Shown here: positions 1 through 14,619 of the stretch, one piece after another
Layout of the letters: every line of letters starts with the position of its first letter
How positions within the stretch are numbered: the first letter of the stretch is position 1
Assembly: GCF_010858045.1 (NCBI RefSeq)
Contig: NZ_JAAGVC010000006.1
Coordinates: forward strand, 197,611 to 261,610
Source: Nocardia cyriacigeorgica
Lineage (GTDB): Bacteria > Actinomycetota > Actinomycetes > Mycobacteriales > Mycobacteriaceae
Length of the DNA stretch: 64,000 bases
Direction: 5' to 3'
Notes under the pieces: generated by a model
Seen by the model: the letters and a program-made list of their open reading frames with translations, nothing else
Told to the model about the DNA's origin: nothing
Databases searched by the model: none
Translations under genes and position numbers: made by a program

Positions 1-5372
<5,372 letters not shown>

Positions 5373-5953
5373 ACATTCCTCCGGTGTCTCGGTAGCGGCG
5401 ATCACCGCAACCTTTTCTCGGCGATCACACTCGTCTCATGCGGCCCTACGCAGTCGACCGATGGGGCCCAAACTATGACCGAACGAAACGATATGGAAAC
5501 GATTCGACCGAGGTTGGGGAACTCCACTGGCGCGTACCGGTGCGGCTTGTGATCGCACACCAGTCCGCCACCCGGCGCACCGGAAGGCGACCGGCTCCGA
5601 CGACCGGCGAGAGTCGTGAATCCGCATTTCACCACCGCATTCCACACCGGACAAAGCCGCAAGCGCACGCCCCTTGACGACGCACGGCGCACCGATACAC
5701 ATGCGTCACAAACGATTACGACTCGCTCTTGTGACGCCACGGAAATCGGCACCGTTCCGCCCGGAGCGCTGCGGCGAAGTTGTATCGTCGCGTCGATCCT
5801 CATGCATACAGCCGGCATCCGCGATTATTCATCGCTACCGGTGGTGAATTCGTGAGTACATTTCGTCCCGCCTTGTCCGATGATGCCCGGCGGAGTCGGC
5901 GCCGCGTAGCAGCAGACCGGGCCGAACCGTGCAATGAAAATGGGAGGCGGCAA
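5373..5953. promoter_or_regulatory. Divergent intergenic region, PKS and MMPL
   Basis: About 580 bases between two divergent start codons. It should hold both promoters. The only clear structure is a 10-base direct repeat, CGGCGATCAC, at 5396-5405 and 5419-5428, 24-47 bases upstream of the PKS start. Short open frames here have no supporting ribosome site. The MMPL frame stays open upstream to about 5780, but the best start is at 5954. Confidence 0.5.
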
Positions 5954-8167
5954 TTGTTCGCCGAATTGACACAGTGGGCCGATGTGGTGGTGCGGCGGCG
6001 TTTCACCGTCATCGGGGTGATGGTGGCCGGACTGCTGGCCCTCGGCTGGTACGGGCTCGGGCTGGGCGGGCAGCTCAGTTCCAGCGGCTGGGATGATCCG
6101 GGCTCGGAGTCGGTGCGCGCGGCGCAATTGCGCGATGAGGTGTTCGGCACCGACCACAGCGCCGATGTGCTGCTGCTGTTCCACGCTCCCGAGGGCACGG
6201 CCATCGATGACCCGGCGTTCGCCGACCCGATCGTGGCGTGGCTGAACGCACTGCCGCAACGGTTCCCCGAGCAGATCGAGCGCGTCAACGGCGCCTTCTG
6301 GCCGACCGACACCGGCGTGGCCATGCCCGATATCTTCGGCACCGACGACCGACGGCACGCCTTCGCGTCGGTGGCGATCAGCGGCACCGATGACACCGCG
6401 CAGATGCGCAACTTCCGCGCCGTCGCCCCTGCTCTCACCCTGCCGGGCGTCGATATGGAAGTCGCGGGTGGACAGGCCGTGGCCGGCGCGTTGAACGACA
6501 CCATGGCCGATGATCAGCGGCGAATGGAGCTGTTCGCCATCCCCGCGGTGGCGGTGCTGCTGTTCTTCCTGTTCGGTGGGGTGGTGGCCGCGGCGCTGCC
6601 GCTGATCGTCGGCGGGCTCACCGTGCTGGGCGCCTGGGGCCTGCTGCGGCTGCTCACCACGGTGACCGAGGTGAATTCGTTCGTCTCCCCGGTGGTTTCG
6701 ATGGTCGGGCTCGGGCTGGCCATCGACTACGGGCTGTTCGTGCTCAGCCGGTTCCGGGAAGAGCTGGCCGACGGCCGCGAGGTGGACGACGCCGTGCGCC
6801 GCTCGGTGTCGACCGCGGGTCGCACCGTGCTGTTCTCGGCCACCATCGTGGTCGTTGCGGCGGGCGCCATCCTGGTCTTCCCGCAGGGATTCCTGAAATC
6901 CTTCGCCTACGGTGCCATCATCACCATCTCACTGGCAGCGCTCACCTCGATCACGGTGTTGCCCGCCCTGCTGGCGGTGCTCGGGCGCCGAGTGGATCGG
7001 TTCGGCGTCGCCTGGTTCCGCCGCACCAGCGCCCCGAACCAGGAGCCCGACAATGTGTGGGGCCGCATCGCGGGCCGGGTCATGAAGCGTCCGCTGGCGG
7101 TGGGATTCGTGGTCTGTCTCGGGTTGCTGCTGGTGATCCTGCCGATGCGCAACCTCGCCTTCGGATCGATCAACGAGCGGTTCCTGCCGCCGGAGCATCC
7201 CACCCGGCTGGCCCAGCAGCACTTCGACGAGTTGTTCCCGCTGCGCCAGATCGACCCGATCGACCTGGTTGTCGTCACCTTCGATACCGGTGCGGGCGAG
7301 ACGGTCCTGGCCCGCGCCAATCAGGCGCCCGGCCTGGCTGCGCCGTTCCCCGCGTTGATGCAGCGCCCGGCCCAGCCGAATGTGTTCGCCACGCAGACCG
7401 TGCTCGGCGCCTCCGGCGAGGCCGGGGAAACCATCGACTATCTGCGCTCCATGCCGCTACCGGCGGGCACCACGCTGCTCGTAGGCGGTCAGCCCGCGAT
7501 CGAGAAGGACAGCATCGACGCGCTGGTCGCGCGCATGCCGTACATGATCGCGCTGGTCTTCCTCGCCACCACCGTCCTGATGGCGCTGACCTTCGGGTCG
7601 CTGGTGCTTCCGGTGAAGGCCGCCGCCCTGAACCTGCTCGGTCTCGGCGCCACCCTCGGGGTGCTGACCTGGGTGTTCATCGACGGCCACGGCGCGGATC
7701 TCCTCGGTTTCACACCGCAGCCGATCATGGCGCTGGTGCTGGTGGTGATCGTGTCGGTGATCTATGGGCTGTCCACCGACTACGAGATATTCCTGCTCTC
7801 CCGCATCGTCGAAGCACGGGCGGCGGGCCTGTCCACCACGGATGCGATCCGCGCGGGCGTCGCCCATACCGGGCGGATCATCACCGCCGCTGCCCTGATC
7901 CTGCTGGTGGTCACCGGCGCGTTCGCGCTCTCGGAGCTGGTGATGATGCAGTACATCGCCTTCGGGATGGTGACAGCGCTGCTCATCGACGCCACGGTGC
8001 TGCGCGTGCTGCTGGTGCCCGCGAGCATGAAACTGCTCGGCGAGGCGTGCTGGTGGGCCCCGGCGTGGATGCGGCGGGTGCCGCGCGCGGTCGTGGTCGA
8101 AAAGGAACCGGCGGTCACGTCATCCGGTGACGCGGATCCGGCGCCGGCAGCGGGTGGACTGCGCTGA
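5954..8167 (+). CDS. MMPL/RND family lipid transporter
   Basis: Membrane protein of 737 residues in the MmpL family, proton-driven RND exporters that move lipids across the inner membrane. The sequence shows one N-terminal membrane segment, an extracytoplasmic domain and a block of five segments, and this pattern is then repeated in the second half. The family's acidic motifs are present in each half (GLAIDYGLFVLSRFREEL and STDYEIFLLSR). TTG 5954 was chosen as start because GGGAGG sits six bases ahead of it and the protein then begins with the usual LFAELTQWADVVVRRR. A GTG at 5852 and an ATG at 5780 are in frame but have weaker support. Divergent from the PKS, so it probably exports the PKS-derived lipid (inference). 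The short 737-residue form lacks the long C-terminal tail of MmpL3. Confidence 0.93.
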   Translation: MFAELTQWADVVVRRRFTVIGVMVAGLLALGWYGLGLGGQLSSSGWDDPGSESVRAAQLRDEVFGTDHSADVLLLFHAPEGTAIDDPAFADPIVAWLNALPQRFPEQIERVNGAFWPTDTGVAMPDIFGTDDRRHAFASVAISGTDDTAQMRNFRAVAPALTLPGVDMEVAGGQAVAGALNDTMADDQRRMELFAIPAVAVLLFFLFGGVVAAALPLIVGGLTVLGAWGLLRLLTTVTEVNSFVSPVVSMVGLGLAIDYGLFVLSRFREELADGREVDDAVRRSVSTAGRTVLFSATIVVVAAGAILVFPQGFLKSFAYGAIITISLAALTSITVLPALLAVLGRRVDRFGVAWFRRTSAPNQEPDNVWGRIAGRVMKRPLAVGFVVCLGLLLVILPMRNLAFGSINERFLPPEHPTRLAQQHFDELFPLRQIDPIDLVVVTFDTGAGETVLARANQAPGLAAPFPALMQRPAQPNVFATQTVLGASGEAGETIDYLRSMPLPAGTTLLVGGQPAIEKDSIDALVARMPYMIALVFLATTVLMALTFGSLVLPVKAAALNLLGLGATLGVLTWVFIDGHGADLLGFTPQPIMALVLVVIVSVIYGLSTDYEIFLLSRIVEARAAGLSTTDAIRAGVAHTGRIITAAALILLVVTGAFALSELVMMQYIAFGMVTALLIDATVLRVLLVPASMKLLGEACWWAPAWMRRVPRAVVVEKEPAVTSSGDADPAPAAGGLR

Positions 8168-8298
8168 GCGACCGCTTCGCGCACAGGCGATCGTCGACTA
8201 CAGCCATCGCGCGTGCGCCGGGCAGGCCGCTCTCCGAATCCGGCCGCCGACCAGCTCTCCCGCCTTCCCGGGGGCCATCCCCGTCGAGCGAAGTGCCC

Positions 8299-9399
8299 TC
8301 ACTCGGTGATCGCGGCCTCGATCATCGGCCACGAATGGTGCAGGTCCTGCTGCCAGTAGCCCCAGGAGTGGGTGCCGCTGGGCCGGAGGTCGACGGTGGC
8401 GGGAATGTTCAACTCGCGCAGCCGGTCACGCAACTGCTCGGTGCAGGTATGGGCGACCGCGTCCAGCATGCCGCCGAGCACGATCTGATCGGCGAGTTTC
8501 CCCGGGTCGCCGTGGATTCCCGGACCGTCGAGGGCATCCAGCGGGCCCGGCCGGCCGGTGCCGGTGGCGACGTAGATGGCGGTGCCGCGCAGCTCTTCGG
8601 CGCGTAGGTAGGGATCGTTGGCCGCCCACAGCGGGTCCGACGGCGGCCCCCACATCTTGGCGGGATCGCCCTGCTTGCCCAGCACGACGGCGGTGACCAG
8701 CGCCCGGCCGCGCGGGTCGCTGGTGCGGACACAGCCGCTGTAGGAGGCGATGGCGCGGAACTTCTTCGGGGCTTCGATCGCCAGCTGGAAGACCGCGGCG
8801 GCGGCCATCGACAAGCCCGCCACCGCATTGACGCCGGTGGTCGTGAACGCGGAGTCGATCACCGGCGGCAGCTCTTCGGTGAGGAAGGTCGTCCAGCGGT
8901 TGCGTCCGAGCCGGGGATCGTCGGCGCGCCAATCGGTGTAGAAGCTGGCGCTACCGCCGACCGGCATCACCACGTTGACCTGCTTGCCGGCGAAGAACTC
9001 CACGGCGTCGGTGGTGGTGAACCAATTCTTGCTCTCGGTCCACGCGCCGTTCTCGTCACCGCCGTCGACGCCGTTGAGCAGATACAGCGTCGGCGCGGGC
9101 CGCGAAGCATCGGCAGCCGGAAGCACTTCGACCGTGATGGGCCTACCCATCGCAGCGGAATGGACCGTCAGATCCACGACGCGCCCTGGACCGTGCTGCG
9201 CGGTGAGCAGCCGTGAGCCGTTGTCCGCCGGCCTGGCGGCGTCCATCGCGCGCACCGGGAACGGCGGATCGGCGGGCGGGCCGGGGGCACCCGTCGCCTG
9301 GCCCTGCGATCCGCCGAGCGCCAGCGCGAGCGTCAGCACCAGCAGCGGTGAGCCGCGCAGGCGGGTGCGGCGGTCCCGGCCGCCGGTGCGGACATCCAC
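8299..9399 (-). CDS. Antigen 85-like mycolyltransferase/esterase, secreted
   Basis: A 366-residue exported alpha/beta-hydrolase. An arginine-rich N-terminus and a hydrophobic stretch (about 15-32) form a signal peptide. The mature part has the antigen 85 hallmarks: LTVHSAAMGRPI, YLLNGVDGG, an oxyanion region VNVVMPVGG-SASFYTDW, nucleophile Ser197 in GLSMA, and a late catalytic His in THSWGYW. These enzymes transfer mycolic acid from trehalose monomycolate to trehalose or arabinogalactan in the cell wall, and some relatives act as esterases. Start GTG 9399 with a GAGG ten bases upstream. It converges on the MMPL gene with 131 bases between stops. Neighbouring PKS and MMPL genes fit an envelope-lipid locus. 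Length is near that of typical Ag85 family members. Confidence 0.9.
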   Translation of the reverse strand: MDVRTGGRDRRTRLRGSPLLVLTLALALGGSQGQATGAPGPPADPPFPVRAMDAARPADNGSRLLTAQHGPGRVVDLTVHSAAMGRPITVEVLPAADASRPAPTLYLLNGVDGGDENGAWTESKNWFTTTDAVEFFAGKQVNVVMPVGGSASFYTDWRADDPRLGRNRWTTFLTEELPPVIDSAFTTTGVNAVAGLSMAAAAVFQLAIEAPKKFRAIASYSGCVRTSDPRGRALVTAVVLGKQGDPAKMWGPPSDPLWAANDPYLRAEELRGTAIYVATGTGRPGPLDALDGPGIHGDPGKLADQIVLGGMLDAVAHTCTEQLRDRLRELNIPATVDLRPSGTHSWGYWQQDLHHSWPMIEAAITE

Positions 9400-9608
9400 T
9401 CGGGAACCTCACGATCGTCTCGGATGGGCCTTCGTGCGGCCGAGGCTACGACCGGCGCCCCGGGATCCGAGACAGATCGACCCAGGTTTGGGTCCACACC
9501 CAAACGGGCCGACGCGGCGCTGGTACCAGCGACAACGGGGCCCGATCCGAGTACGGGCCCGGGGCGGCGTCTCATCGTCGACGTCGGCGCGCCGGATCGG
9601 GCCGGTCA

Positions 9609-9625
9609 TCACCCTCGACGGGTGA
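9609..9625 (+). promoter_or_regulatory. Island palindrome site 1 (TCACCC-N5-GGGTGA)
   Basis: TCACCC-TCGAC-GGGTGA, a perfect six-base dyad. It ends 63 bases before the ATG of the DUF7144 gene at 9689. A -10-like CACATT lies at 9648-9653. One of seven copies in the 9.6-24.2 kb island, probably an activator site. Confidence 0.7.
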
Positions 9626-9688
9626 AGCGGAGACGCATCGAATCGGGCACATTCGGATCACTATCCGCACCCCACGAAGGGATGAACG

Positions 9689-10099
9689 ATGTCGCACTCC
9701 ACTGAAACCGACTCTCCGGTCAAGCAGGGCTTCGCGGCGGGGACCTCCATCGGCGCATCGATTCTGCTGCTCACCGTTGGTGTGCTGTCGATCCTCCAGG
9801 GCATCTCCGCGGTCGCCGAGGACCAGCTGTTCGTCGTCGGCATCGAATATGTCTACGAATTCGATACCACCACCTGGGGCTGGATCCACATCATCCTCGG
9901 CATCGTCCTGGTGGTCAGCGCGATCGGCCTGATGTCGGGCACCACCTGGGGACGCATCGCCGCGGTCACCATCGCGGCGCTGTCGATCATCGCCAACTTC
10001 CTGTGGCTGCCCTACTACCCGCTGTGGTCGATCCTGATCATCGCGCTGAACATCGTCGTCATCTGGGCGGTGACCACCTGGAACCCCGATCGGATGTGA
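9689..10099 (+). CDS. DUF7144 family four-helix membrane protein
   Basis: A 136-residue integral membrane protein of unknown function with four predicted helices (about 20-42, 65-86, 88-106 and 108-128) and a conserved TTWGWIHIILG motif after the first extracellular loop. It begins at ATG 9689, preceded by GAAGGGATG. A close paralogue lies at 14620-15033 in the same island. Both sit exactly 63 bases downstream of a copy of the TCACCC-N5-GGGTGA palindrome, so they are likely co-regulated. Family name is from recognition of the sequence pattern; no biochemical role is known to me. Confidence 0.85.
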   Translation: MSHSTETDSPVKQGFAAGTSIGASILLLTVGVLSILQGISAVAEDQLFVVGIEYVYEFDTTTWGWIHIILGIVLVVSAIGLMSGTTWGRIAAVTIAALSIIANFLWLPYYPLWSILIIALNIVVIWAVTTWNPDRM

Positions 10100-10117
10100 C
10101 GTGCGGGGACCGCGATT

Positions 10118-10134
10118 TCACCCTCGCCGTGTGA
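10118..10134 (+). promoter_or_regulatory. Island palindrome site 2 with leaderless promoter
   Basis: TCACCC-TCGCC-GTGTGA, one mismatch in the right half. A -10 hexamer TAGGTT follows at 10157-10162, and the ATG of the GAP gene is at 10169, only six bases later. The transcript is therefore predicted to start at or next to the ATG and lack a ribosome binding site; none is visible. Confidence 0.65.
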
Positions 10135-10168
10135 CGCGGTGGCGGCAGCAGATCCCTAGGTTGACGGT

Positions 10169-10828
10169 ATGGGTGCCGTAATCGGAGATCTGCTGCCGTT
10201 GGCCGTCGGTGTGGCGATCTCACCGATCCCGATCGTCGCGGCCATCTTGATGCTGTTGTCCGCCAACGCGGGCAAGACCAGTACCGGATTCGGGCTCGGC
10301 TGGGTTGTCGGCATCGTCGTGGTCACCGGCATCGTCGTCGCGCTGTCGGGCAGCCTGAGCGATTCCACCGACGACCAACCGTCAGCGGCCGCCTCCTGGA
10401 TCAAGATCGTCCTGGGCGTCCTGCTGATCGGGCTCGCCGCCAAACAATGGCTCGATCGCGCCGATACCGCCGTACCGGGTTGGATGCAGGCCATCGACGA
10501 GTTCGGATTCGGTAAAGCGGTCGGGCTCGGCGTGCTGCTGTCGGCGGTGAACCCGAAGAACCTGCTGCTGTGCCTGTCCGCTGGCGTCGTCATCGGAACG
10601 GCCGGGCTCTCGGCCGGCGGCGTTGTCCTGGCGGTCGTGATCTTCACCGTTCTCGCGGGCTCGACCGTGCTGGTGCCCGTCATCGGCTACGCGGTGGCCG
10701 CCGACACGCTCCGTGGCGGGCTCGACACCATGAAGGCCTGGCTCCAGGCCAACAACCACATCGTGATGGCCATCGTGCTGCTGATCATGGGCGCGGTGGT
10801 GCTCGGGAAGGGCATCGGCGGATTGTGA
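10169..10828 (+). CDS. GAP family (LysE-like fold) membrane protein
   Basis: A 219-residue polytopic membrane protein of the GAP (peptidoglycolipid addressing protein) family, distantly related to LysE exporters. It has about six hydrophobic segments. The first contains SPIPIVAAILMLLSANAG, and the central one has the family motif LLSAVNPKNLLLCLSAG. Members have been linked to moving glycopeptidolipid to the mycobacterial surface; a role here is inferred only from family. No ribosome site precedes ATG 10169, consistent with a leaderless message from the promoter at 10118-10162. The stop overlaps the GTG of the SulP gene by four bases, so the two are translationally coupled. A paralogue lies at 21656-22321. 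Confidence 0.85.
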   Translation: MGAVIGDLLPLAVGVAISPIPIVAAILMLLSANAGKTSTGFGLGWVVGIVVVTGIVVALSGSLSDSTDDQPSAAASWIKIVLGVLLIGLAAKQWLDRADTAVPGWMQAIDEFGFGKAVGLGVLLSAVNPKNLLLCLSAGVVIGTAGLSAGGVVLAVVIFTVLAGSTVLVPVIGYAVAADTLRGGLDTMKAWLQANNHIVMAIVLLIMGAVVLGKGIGGL

Positions 10829-12537
10829 CGGCCGACCCGAGCGAGACGAGAGCACCGGCCCGCACCTGGCCGGTGTTCCTCTCGTTGCAGCACTACCAGC
10901 GCGGCTGGCTGCGCCCGGACGTACTCGCCGGGCTGACGGTCTGGGCGGTGCTGGTCCCCGAAGCCCTGGCCTACGCCTCCATCGCCGGGGTGCCGCCGGT
11001 GGTGGGGCTGTACGCCGCGGTCCCCTCGCTGGTGCTGTACGCGCTGGCGGGCAGTTCCCGGCATCTGGTGGTCGGCCCGATGTCGGCGACAGCGGCGCTG
11101 TCGGCGGCGATCATCGCGCCGCTGGCCGGCAGTGACGGCGCGCGCTTCGTCGCGTTGTCGACCGCGCTGGCCATCGCCACCGGCATCGTCGGTTTGATCG
11201 CCGGGCTCATCAAGCTGGGCTTCATCGCCTCCTTCATCTCCGAACCGGTGTTGAAGGGATTCATCGTCGGGCTCGCGCTGACGATCATCATCGGCCAGGT
11301 GCCGAAACTGTTCGGCATCGAGAAAGAACACGGCAATTTCTTCGAGCAGGCGTGGGGCGTCATCCGGCACCTCGGCGATACCCAGTGGCGCACGCTGCTG
11401 ATCGGCGCACTGTCGCTCGCGGTGGTACTGGGGCTCAAACGCTGGCTGCCACTGGTGCCAGGCTCGCTGCTGGCGGTGCTGCTCGGCATCGGCGCGGTCA
11501 CGGTCTTCGGGCTCGATGAGCACGGGGTGGCCATCGTCGGGCACATCGACGCCGGACTGCCGTCGGTCGGCCTGCCGGACGGGGTCGGCGCGAGTGACCT
11601 CATCGACCTGCTCGGACCCGCGGTCGGGGTGCTGCTGATCGGGTTCGCCGAAGGGCTCGGCGCAGCGAAAACCTATGCAGCCAAAGCCGGTTACGAGGTC
11701 GACGCGAACCGCGAGCTGTTCGGACTCGGCGCGGCCAATCTCGGATCCGGGCTCAGCTCGGGCATGGTGGTCAACGGCAGCCTGTCCAAGACCGCCGTCA
11801 ACGGCAGCGCGGGCGCCAGGACCCAGCTCAGCGGGCTCGTCGTGGCGGCACTCGTGGTGCTGACGCTGCTGTTTCTGACCGGGCTGTTCGAGAAGCTACC
11901 GGAAGCGACGCTGGCCGGTGTGGTGATCGCCGCCGTCATCGAGCTCGTCGATATCGCCGCGCTGCGCCGCCTCTACCGGGTCTGGACCGCCCGGCTCGGC
12001 AGCATCTACGGCCACGCCGCCCGCGCCGATTTCCTGGCCGCCATCGCGGCGATGGCCGGGGTGCTGCTGTTCGACACTCTCCCCGGCCTGGTCATCGGTA
12101 TCGGAGTGTCGATGCTGCTGCTGCTCTATCGCACCTCACAACCGCATATCGCGACCTTGGCCAAGGACGGCTCCCGCTGGGTAGACGCCGAACGCCATCC
12201 GGAGCTCGAGCGCAGGCCCGATGTGCTGGTGGTGCGTGTGGAATCCGGGTTGTTCTTCGCCAACGCCGATTACGTCAAACAGCACATCGAGGCGCAGTGC
12301 ACCGATCGCACCAAGCTCGTCGTACTCGACGCCGAGACCTCGCCCGTCATCGACGTCAGCGCCGCGCAGATGCTGGCGGAGCTGCGGACCGTGCTGGCGC
12401 GGCGCCGTATCGATTTCGCGGTGGCGCGCGATGTCGGGCAGTTCCGAGATGCGCTGGCGCGCTCGATTTCCGGTTCCGAGCCGGTGCCGGTGTATCCGAC
12501 GGTGCGCGCGGCTGTCGATGATCTCGATCGCCGTTAG
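10825..12537 (+). CDS. SulP family anion transporter with STAS domain
   Basis: A 570-residue SulP (SLC26-like) anion permease, family substrates being sulfate, bicarbonate or other anions. Early sequence shows WAVLVPEALAYASIAGVPPVVGLYA, the conserved first core helices, followed by about 10-12 membrane segments. A cytoplasmic STAS domain fills about residues 450-570 (RPDVLVVRVESGLFFANADYV, then VLDAETSPVIDVSAAQML). Start GTG 10825 overlaps the preceding GAP stop (GTGA), which shortens the open frame that extends further upstream. The stop overlaps the convergent AI-2E gene stop by four bases. Likely co-transcribed with the GAP gene. The substrate cannot be read from sequence. Two more SulP genes lie in the island. 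Confidence 0.9.
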   Translation: MTADPSETRAPARTWPVFLSLQHYQRGWLRPDVLAGLTVWAVLVPEALAYASIAGVPPVVGLYAAVPSLVLYALAGSSRHLVVGPMSATAALSAAIIAPLAGSDGARFVALSTALAIATGIVGLIAGLIKLGFIASFISEPVLKGFIVGLALTIIIGQVPKLFGIEKEHGNFFEQAWGVIRHLGDTQWRTLLIGALSLAVVLGLKRWLPLVPGSLLAVLLGIGAVTVFGLDEHGVAIVGHIDAGLPSVGLPDGVGASDLIDLLGPAVGVLLIGFAEGLGAAKTYAAKAGYEVDANRELFGLGAANLGSGLSSGMVVNGSLSKTAVNGSAGARTQLSGLVVAALVVLTLLFLTGLFEKLPEATLAGVVIAAVIELVDIAALRRLYRVWTARLGSIYGHAARADFLAAIAAMAGVLLFDTLPGLVIGIGVSMLLLLYRTSQPHIATLAKDGSRWVDAERHPELERRPDVLVVRVESGLFFANADYVKQHIEAQCTDRTKLVVLDAETSPVIDVSAAQMLAELRTVLARRRIDFAVARDVGQFRDALARSISGSEPVPVYPTVRAAVDDLDRR

Positions 12538-13751
12538 CGGTTCGACGGCGGCTCGCCTCGCTCCGAATCGGGTGTGGGAGAAGCCGGTTCGCTCGGCGGC
12601 GCCGTGGCCGCAGGTGGCGCTTGCCCGCCGGCACCGGATTTCACGGACTCGTCCGGGGTGGGCACCGCGTCTTCGTCGTCGCCGGAGGCACCGCCGATCA
12701 ACGCATCGACCCAGCGGGTCGAGGGGTCGATGTCGAGCAGCAGCGCCTTCACCAGCAGCGTCAACGGGATCGCCAGCAGCGCACCGAGCGCACCGAGCAC
12801 CCAGGACCAGAACACCAGCGATAGGAAGGTCACCGTGACGCTCAAACCCACCGCGTCACCGACGAATTTGGGCTGGATGATCGACTGGATCACGAAATTG
12901 ATGACGCTGTAGACCACGATCACCCACACCATCGCCATCGGACCGCCGTCGAGCAGCGCCAGCAGCGCGGGCGGGATCAACCCGATGACGAAGCCGATAT
13001 TGGGGATGTAGTTGGTGATGAACGACAAGATCGCCCACAGTACCGGCAGCGGCACACCGAGCAACCACAGCGCGCCACCATCGAGGACGGCGACGATCAA
13101 CCCGAACACCGTGGAGACGAGCAGGTAGGTGCGGGTGCCGTGCACGAAACGTGACAGCGCGAAGGCGATATCGGGGCGCGCTCGCCGCACCAGCCGCATC
13201 CGCCTGCCGATCGTCATGCCGTCGACGGCCATGAACAGCAGCAGGGCGAGCACGAAGAACAGGTTGGAGAACACCCCGAGCAGTCCGGCCAGCACGTCAT
13301 CGAGGTAGCGGACGAGTTTGCCCAGATCGACGCTGCTCGTGGCCGTGTTGATCCGATCGTGGTCCACCCCGGCGCCGGCCAGCAGATTCCGTACCCCGGC
13401 CAGCAGGTCGTCGAGGTTGTCGGTGTATTTCGGTAACTCGGTGGCCAACTGGGCCGCCGAGACGATCAGCGCTCCGATCAGCCCGACGATGATCGCGCCC
13501 ACCGCCACCACCGCGGCCACCATGCCGAGCCAAGCCGGCCAGCCGCGCTTGCGCGCCCACCCCTGCACGGGCTGCACCGCTATGGTGAGCATCAGGGCGA
13601 GGAAGACGGGGCCGAGGATCCCCGCGAACACCTTGGCCCCCGCGACTGCGACCACCGCGCCGGCCACGGCCAGCAACACGATCAGCCCACGCGGAATCGA
13701 CCACATCGTGGACGGCGCACCAGCCGCCACCGGCGAACCCTCGGCTCCCAT
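12534..13751 (-). CDS. AI-2E family transporter (PerM-like)
   Basis: A 405-residue membrane protein of the AI-2E/PerM family. It has paired N-terminal helices (about 18-60), a long amphipathic stretch (about 95-160) and a C-terminal block of five helices containing the family segment SFITNYIPNIGFVIGLIPPALLALLDGG and the glutamine-rich IQSIIQPKFVGDAVGLS. The last 60 residues are a Pro/Ser/Asp-rich cytoplasmic tail. Family members export small molecules or, in some, act as ion antiporters. ATG 13751 was chosen because AGGAGG lies five bases upstream; the open frame extends further but without support. Last gene of the leftward DUF7144-DUF6325-SHOCT-AI-2E run. Confidence 0.88.
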   Translation of the reverse strand: MGAEGSPVAAGAPSTMWSIPRGLIVLLAVAGAVVAVAGAKVFAGILGPVFLALMLTIAVQPVQGWARKRGWPAWLGMVAAVVAVGAIIVGLIGALIVSAAQLATELPKYTDNLDDLLAGVRNLLAGAGVDHDRINTATSSVDLGKLVRYLDDVLAGLLGVFSNLFFVLALLLFMAVDGMTIGRRMRLVRRARPDIAFALSRFVHGTRTYLLVSTVFGLIVAVLDGGALWLLGVPLPVLWAILSFITNYIPNIGFVIGLIPPALLALLDGGPMAMVWVIVVYSVINFVIQSIIQPKFVGDAVGLSVTVTFLSLVFWSWVLGALGALLAIPLTLLVKALLLDIDPSTRWVDALIGGASGDDEDAVPTPDESVKSGAGGQAPPAATAPPSEPASPTPDSERGEPPSNR

Positions 13752-13842
13752 GGGCGACCTCCTCGGCACGCGTTCAGTTGGCGACGACCTCGCGCAGCTC
13801 GGCCTCCTGCGCATGCGGTCCCGTTCGGGCGAATCGGCGAAG

Positions 13843-14163
13843 TCAACCCAGCAATTGCCGCTTCGCCGCGGCGAACTCGTCGTCGGACAGCACGCCGGAA
13901 TCGTGCAGTTGACCCAGCTGCTGAAGTTTCGCCACCAGGTCCTCGCCCCCGCCGGCCGCGGGCGCGGGTGCGGGCATCGGCGGTGATGGCGGTGGTGGTG
14001 GTGCCTGCTGTTGGGCGGCGTAGGCCTGGCTTTCGGCCGCACGCCGTTGGGCACGGCGATCCACGGCGTTGGCCGTCGCCCGTGCGGTTCCGGAGATCAC
14101 CGCGGTCCGCGCGACAGTTCCCAACAACCCCGGGCGCCCGACCCGTCCGCCACGAAAAACCAT
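13843..14163 (-). CDS. SHOCT domain protein
   Basis: A 106-residue protein. A basic N-terminus (about 1-45, rich in Arg and Ala), a proline-rich linker with PPPPPSPP at about 54-61, and a C-terminal SHOCT domain (about 76-106: EDLVAKLQQLGQLHDSGVLSDDEFAAAKRQLLG in two pieces, helix then GVLSDDEF helix). SHOCT domains are short helical tails found on many bacterial membrane or stress proteins and are thought to mediate oligomerisation or localisation. AGGAGG precedes ATG 14163 by six bases. Thirty bases from the DUF6325 stop, so in the same operon. Confidence 0.85.
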   Translation of the reverse strand: MVFRGGRVGRPGLLGTVARTAVISGTARATANAVDRRAQRRAAESQAYAAQQQAPPPPPSPPMPAPAPAAGGGEDLVAKLQQLGQLHDSGVLSDDEFAAAKRQLLG

Positions 14164-14193
14164 TGCCGTCCTCCTCTTTCGATCGATGACCCG

Positions 14194-14616
14194 CTACTGG
14201 ACCGACAGCGCCGCGTCGACGGCATCGCGGGGAATTTGCACATGCAGCGCGACCTCACCGCCCGCGCCGCGCACTGTGCCCGCCAGCGTGCGCGCCCACG
14301 TCTGCTCGTACACGATCACCACCGCCGAGGTGCCCGGGTCCATCGCATCCCGGACGACATCGAGATCGGCATCGCTGACCAAGCCGCGCGGATCGACGGT
14401 GAGGCCGTCGAGTCCGGTCTCGGCCAGCGATTCGTCCACCTCGATCTGGCGGACGGCCCCGCCCTCATCCATCGCGAGGTAGATGAGGTCGAGCACGGTG
14501 ACGTAGCCGGCGTCGACCACCGCCGCCAGCTCGGCCCGCACGGTCGTATCCACCCTGGTACCGGGAAACGAGACCACGACCATTTCCACCGGTCCGAGTT
14601 CAGCTGCGTTCGACAT
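14194..14616 (-). CDS. DUF6325 family protein
   Basis: A 140-residue soluble acidic protein without signal peptide. The N-terminal GPVEMVVVSFPGT and the later SAVVIVYEQTWA, followed by a helix ending in IPRDAVDAAL, match the DUF6325 family. Members are common in actinobacteria beside SHOCT and DUF7144 genes, exactly as here. The alternating strands and helices suggest a ferredoxin-like fold (inference). Three bases separate it from the DUF7144 gene upstream. Function unknown. Confidence 0.82.
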   Translation of the reverse strand: MSNAAELGPVEMVVVSFPGTRVDTTVRAELAAVVDAGYVTVLDLIYLAMDEGGAVRQIEVDESLAETGLDGLTVDPRGLVSDADLDVVRDAMDPGTSAVVIVYEQTWARTLAGTVRGAGGEVALHVQIPRDAVDAALSVQ

Positions 14617-14619
14617 GGG

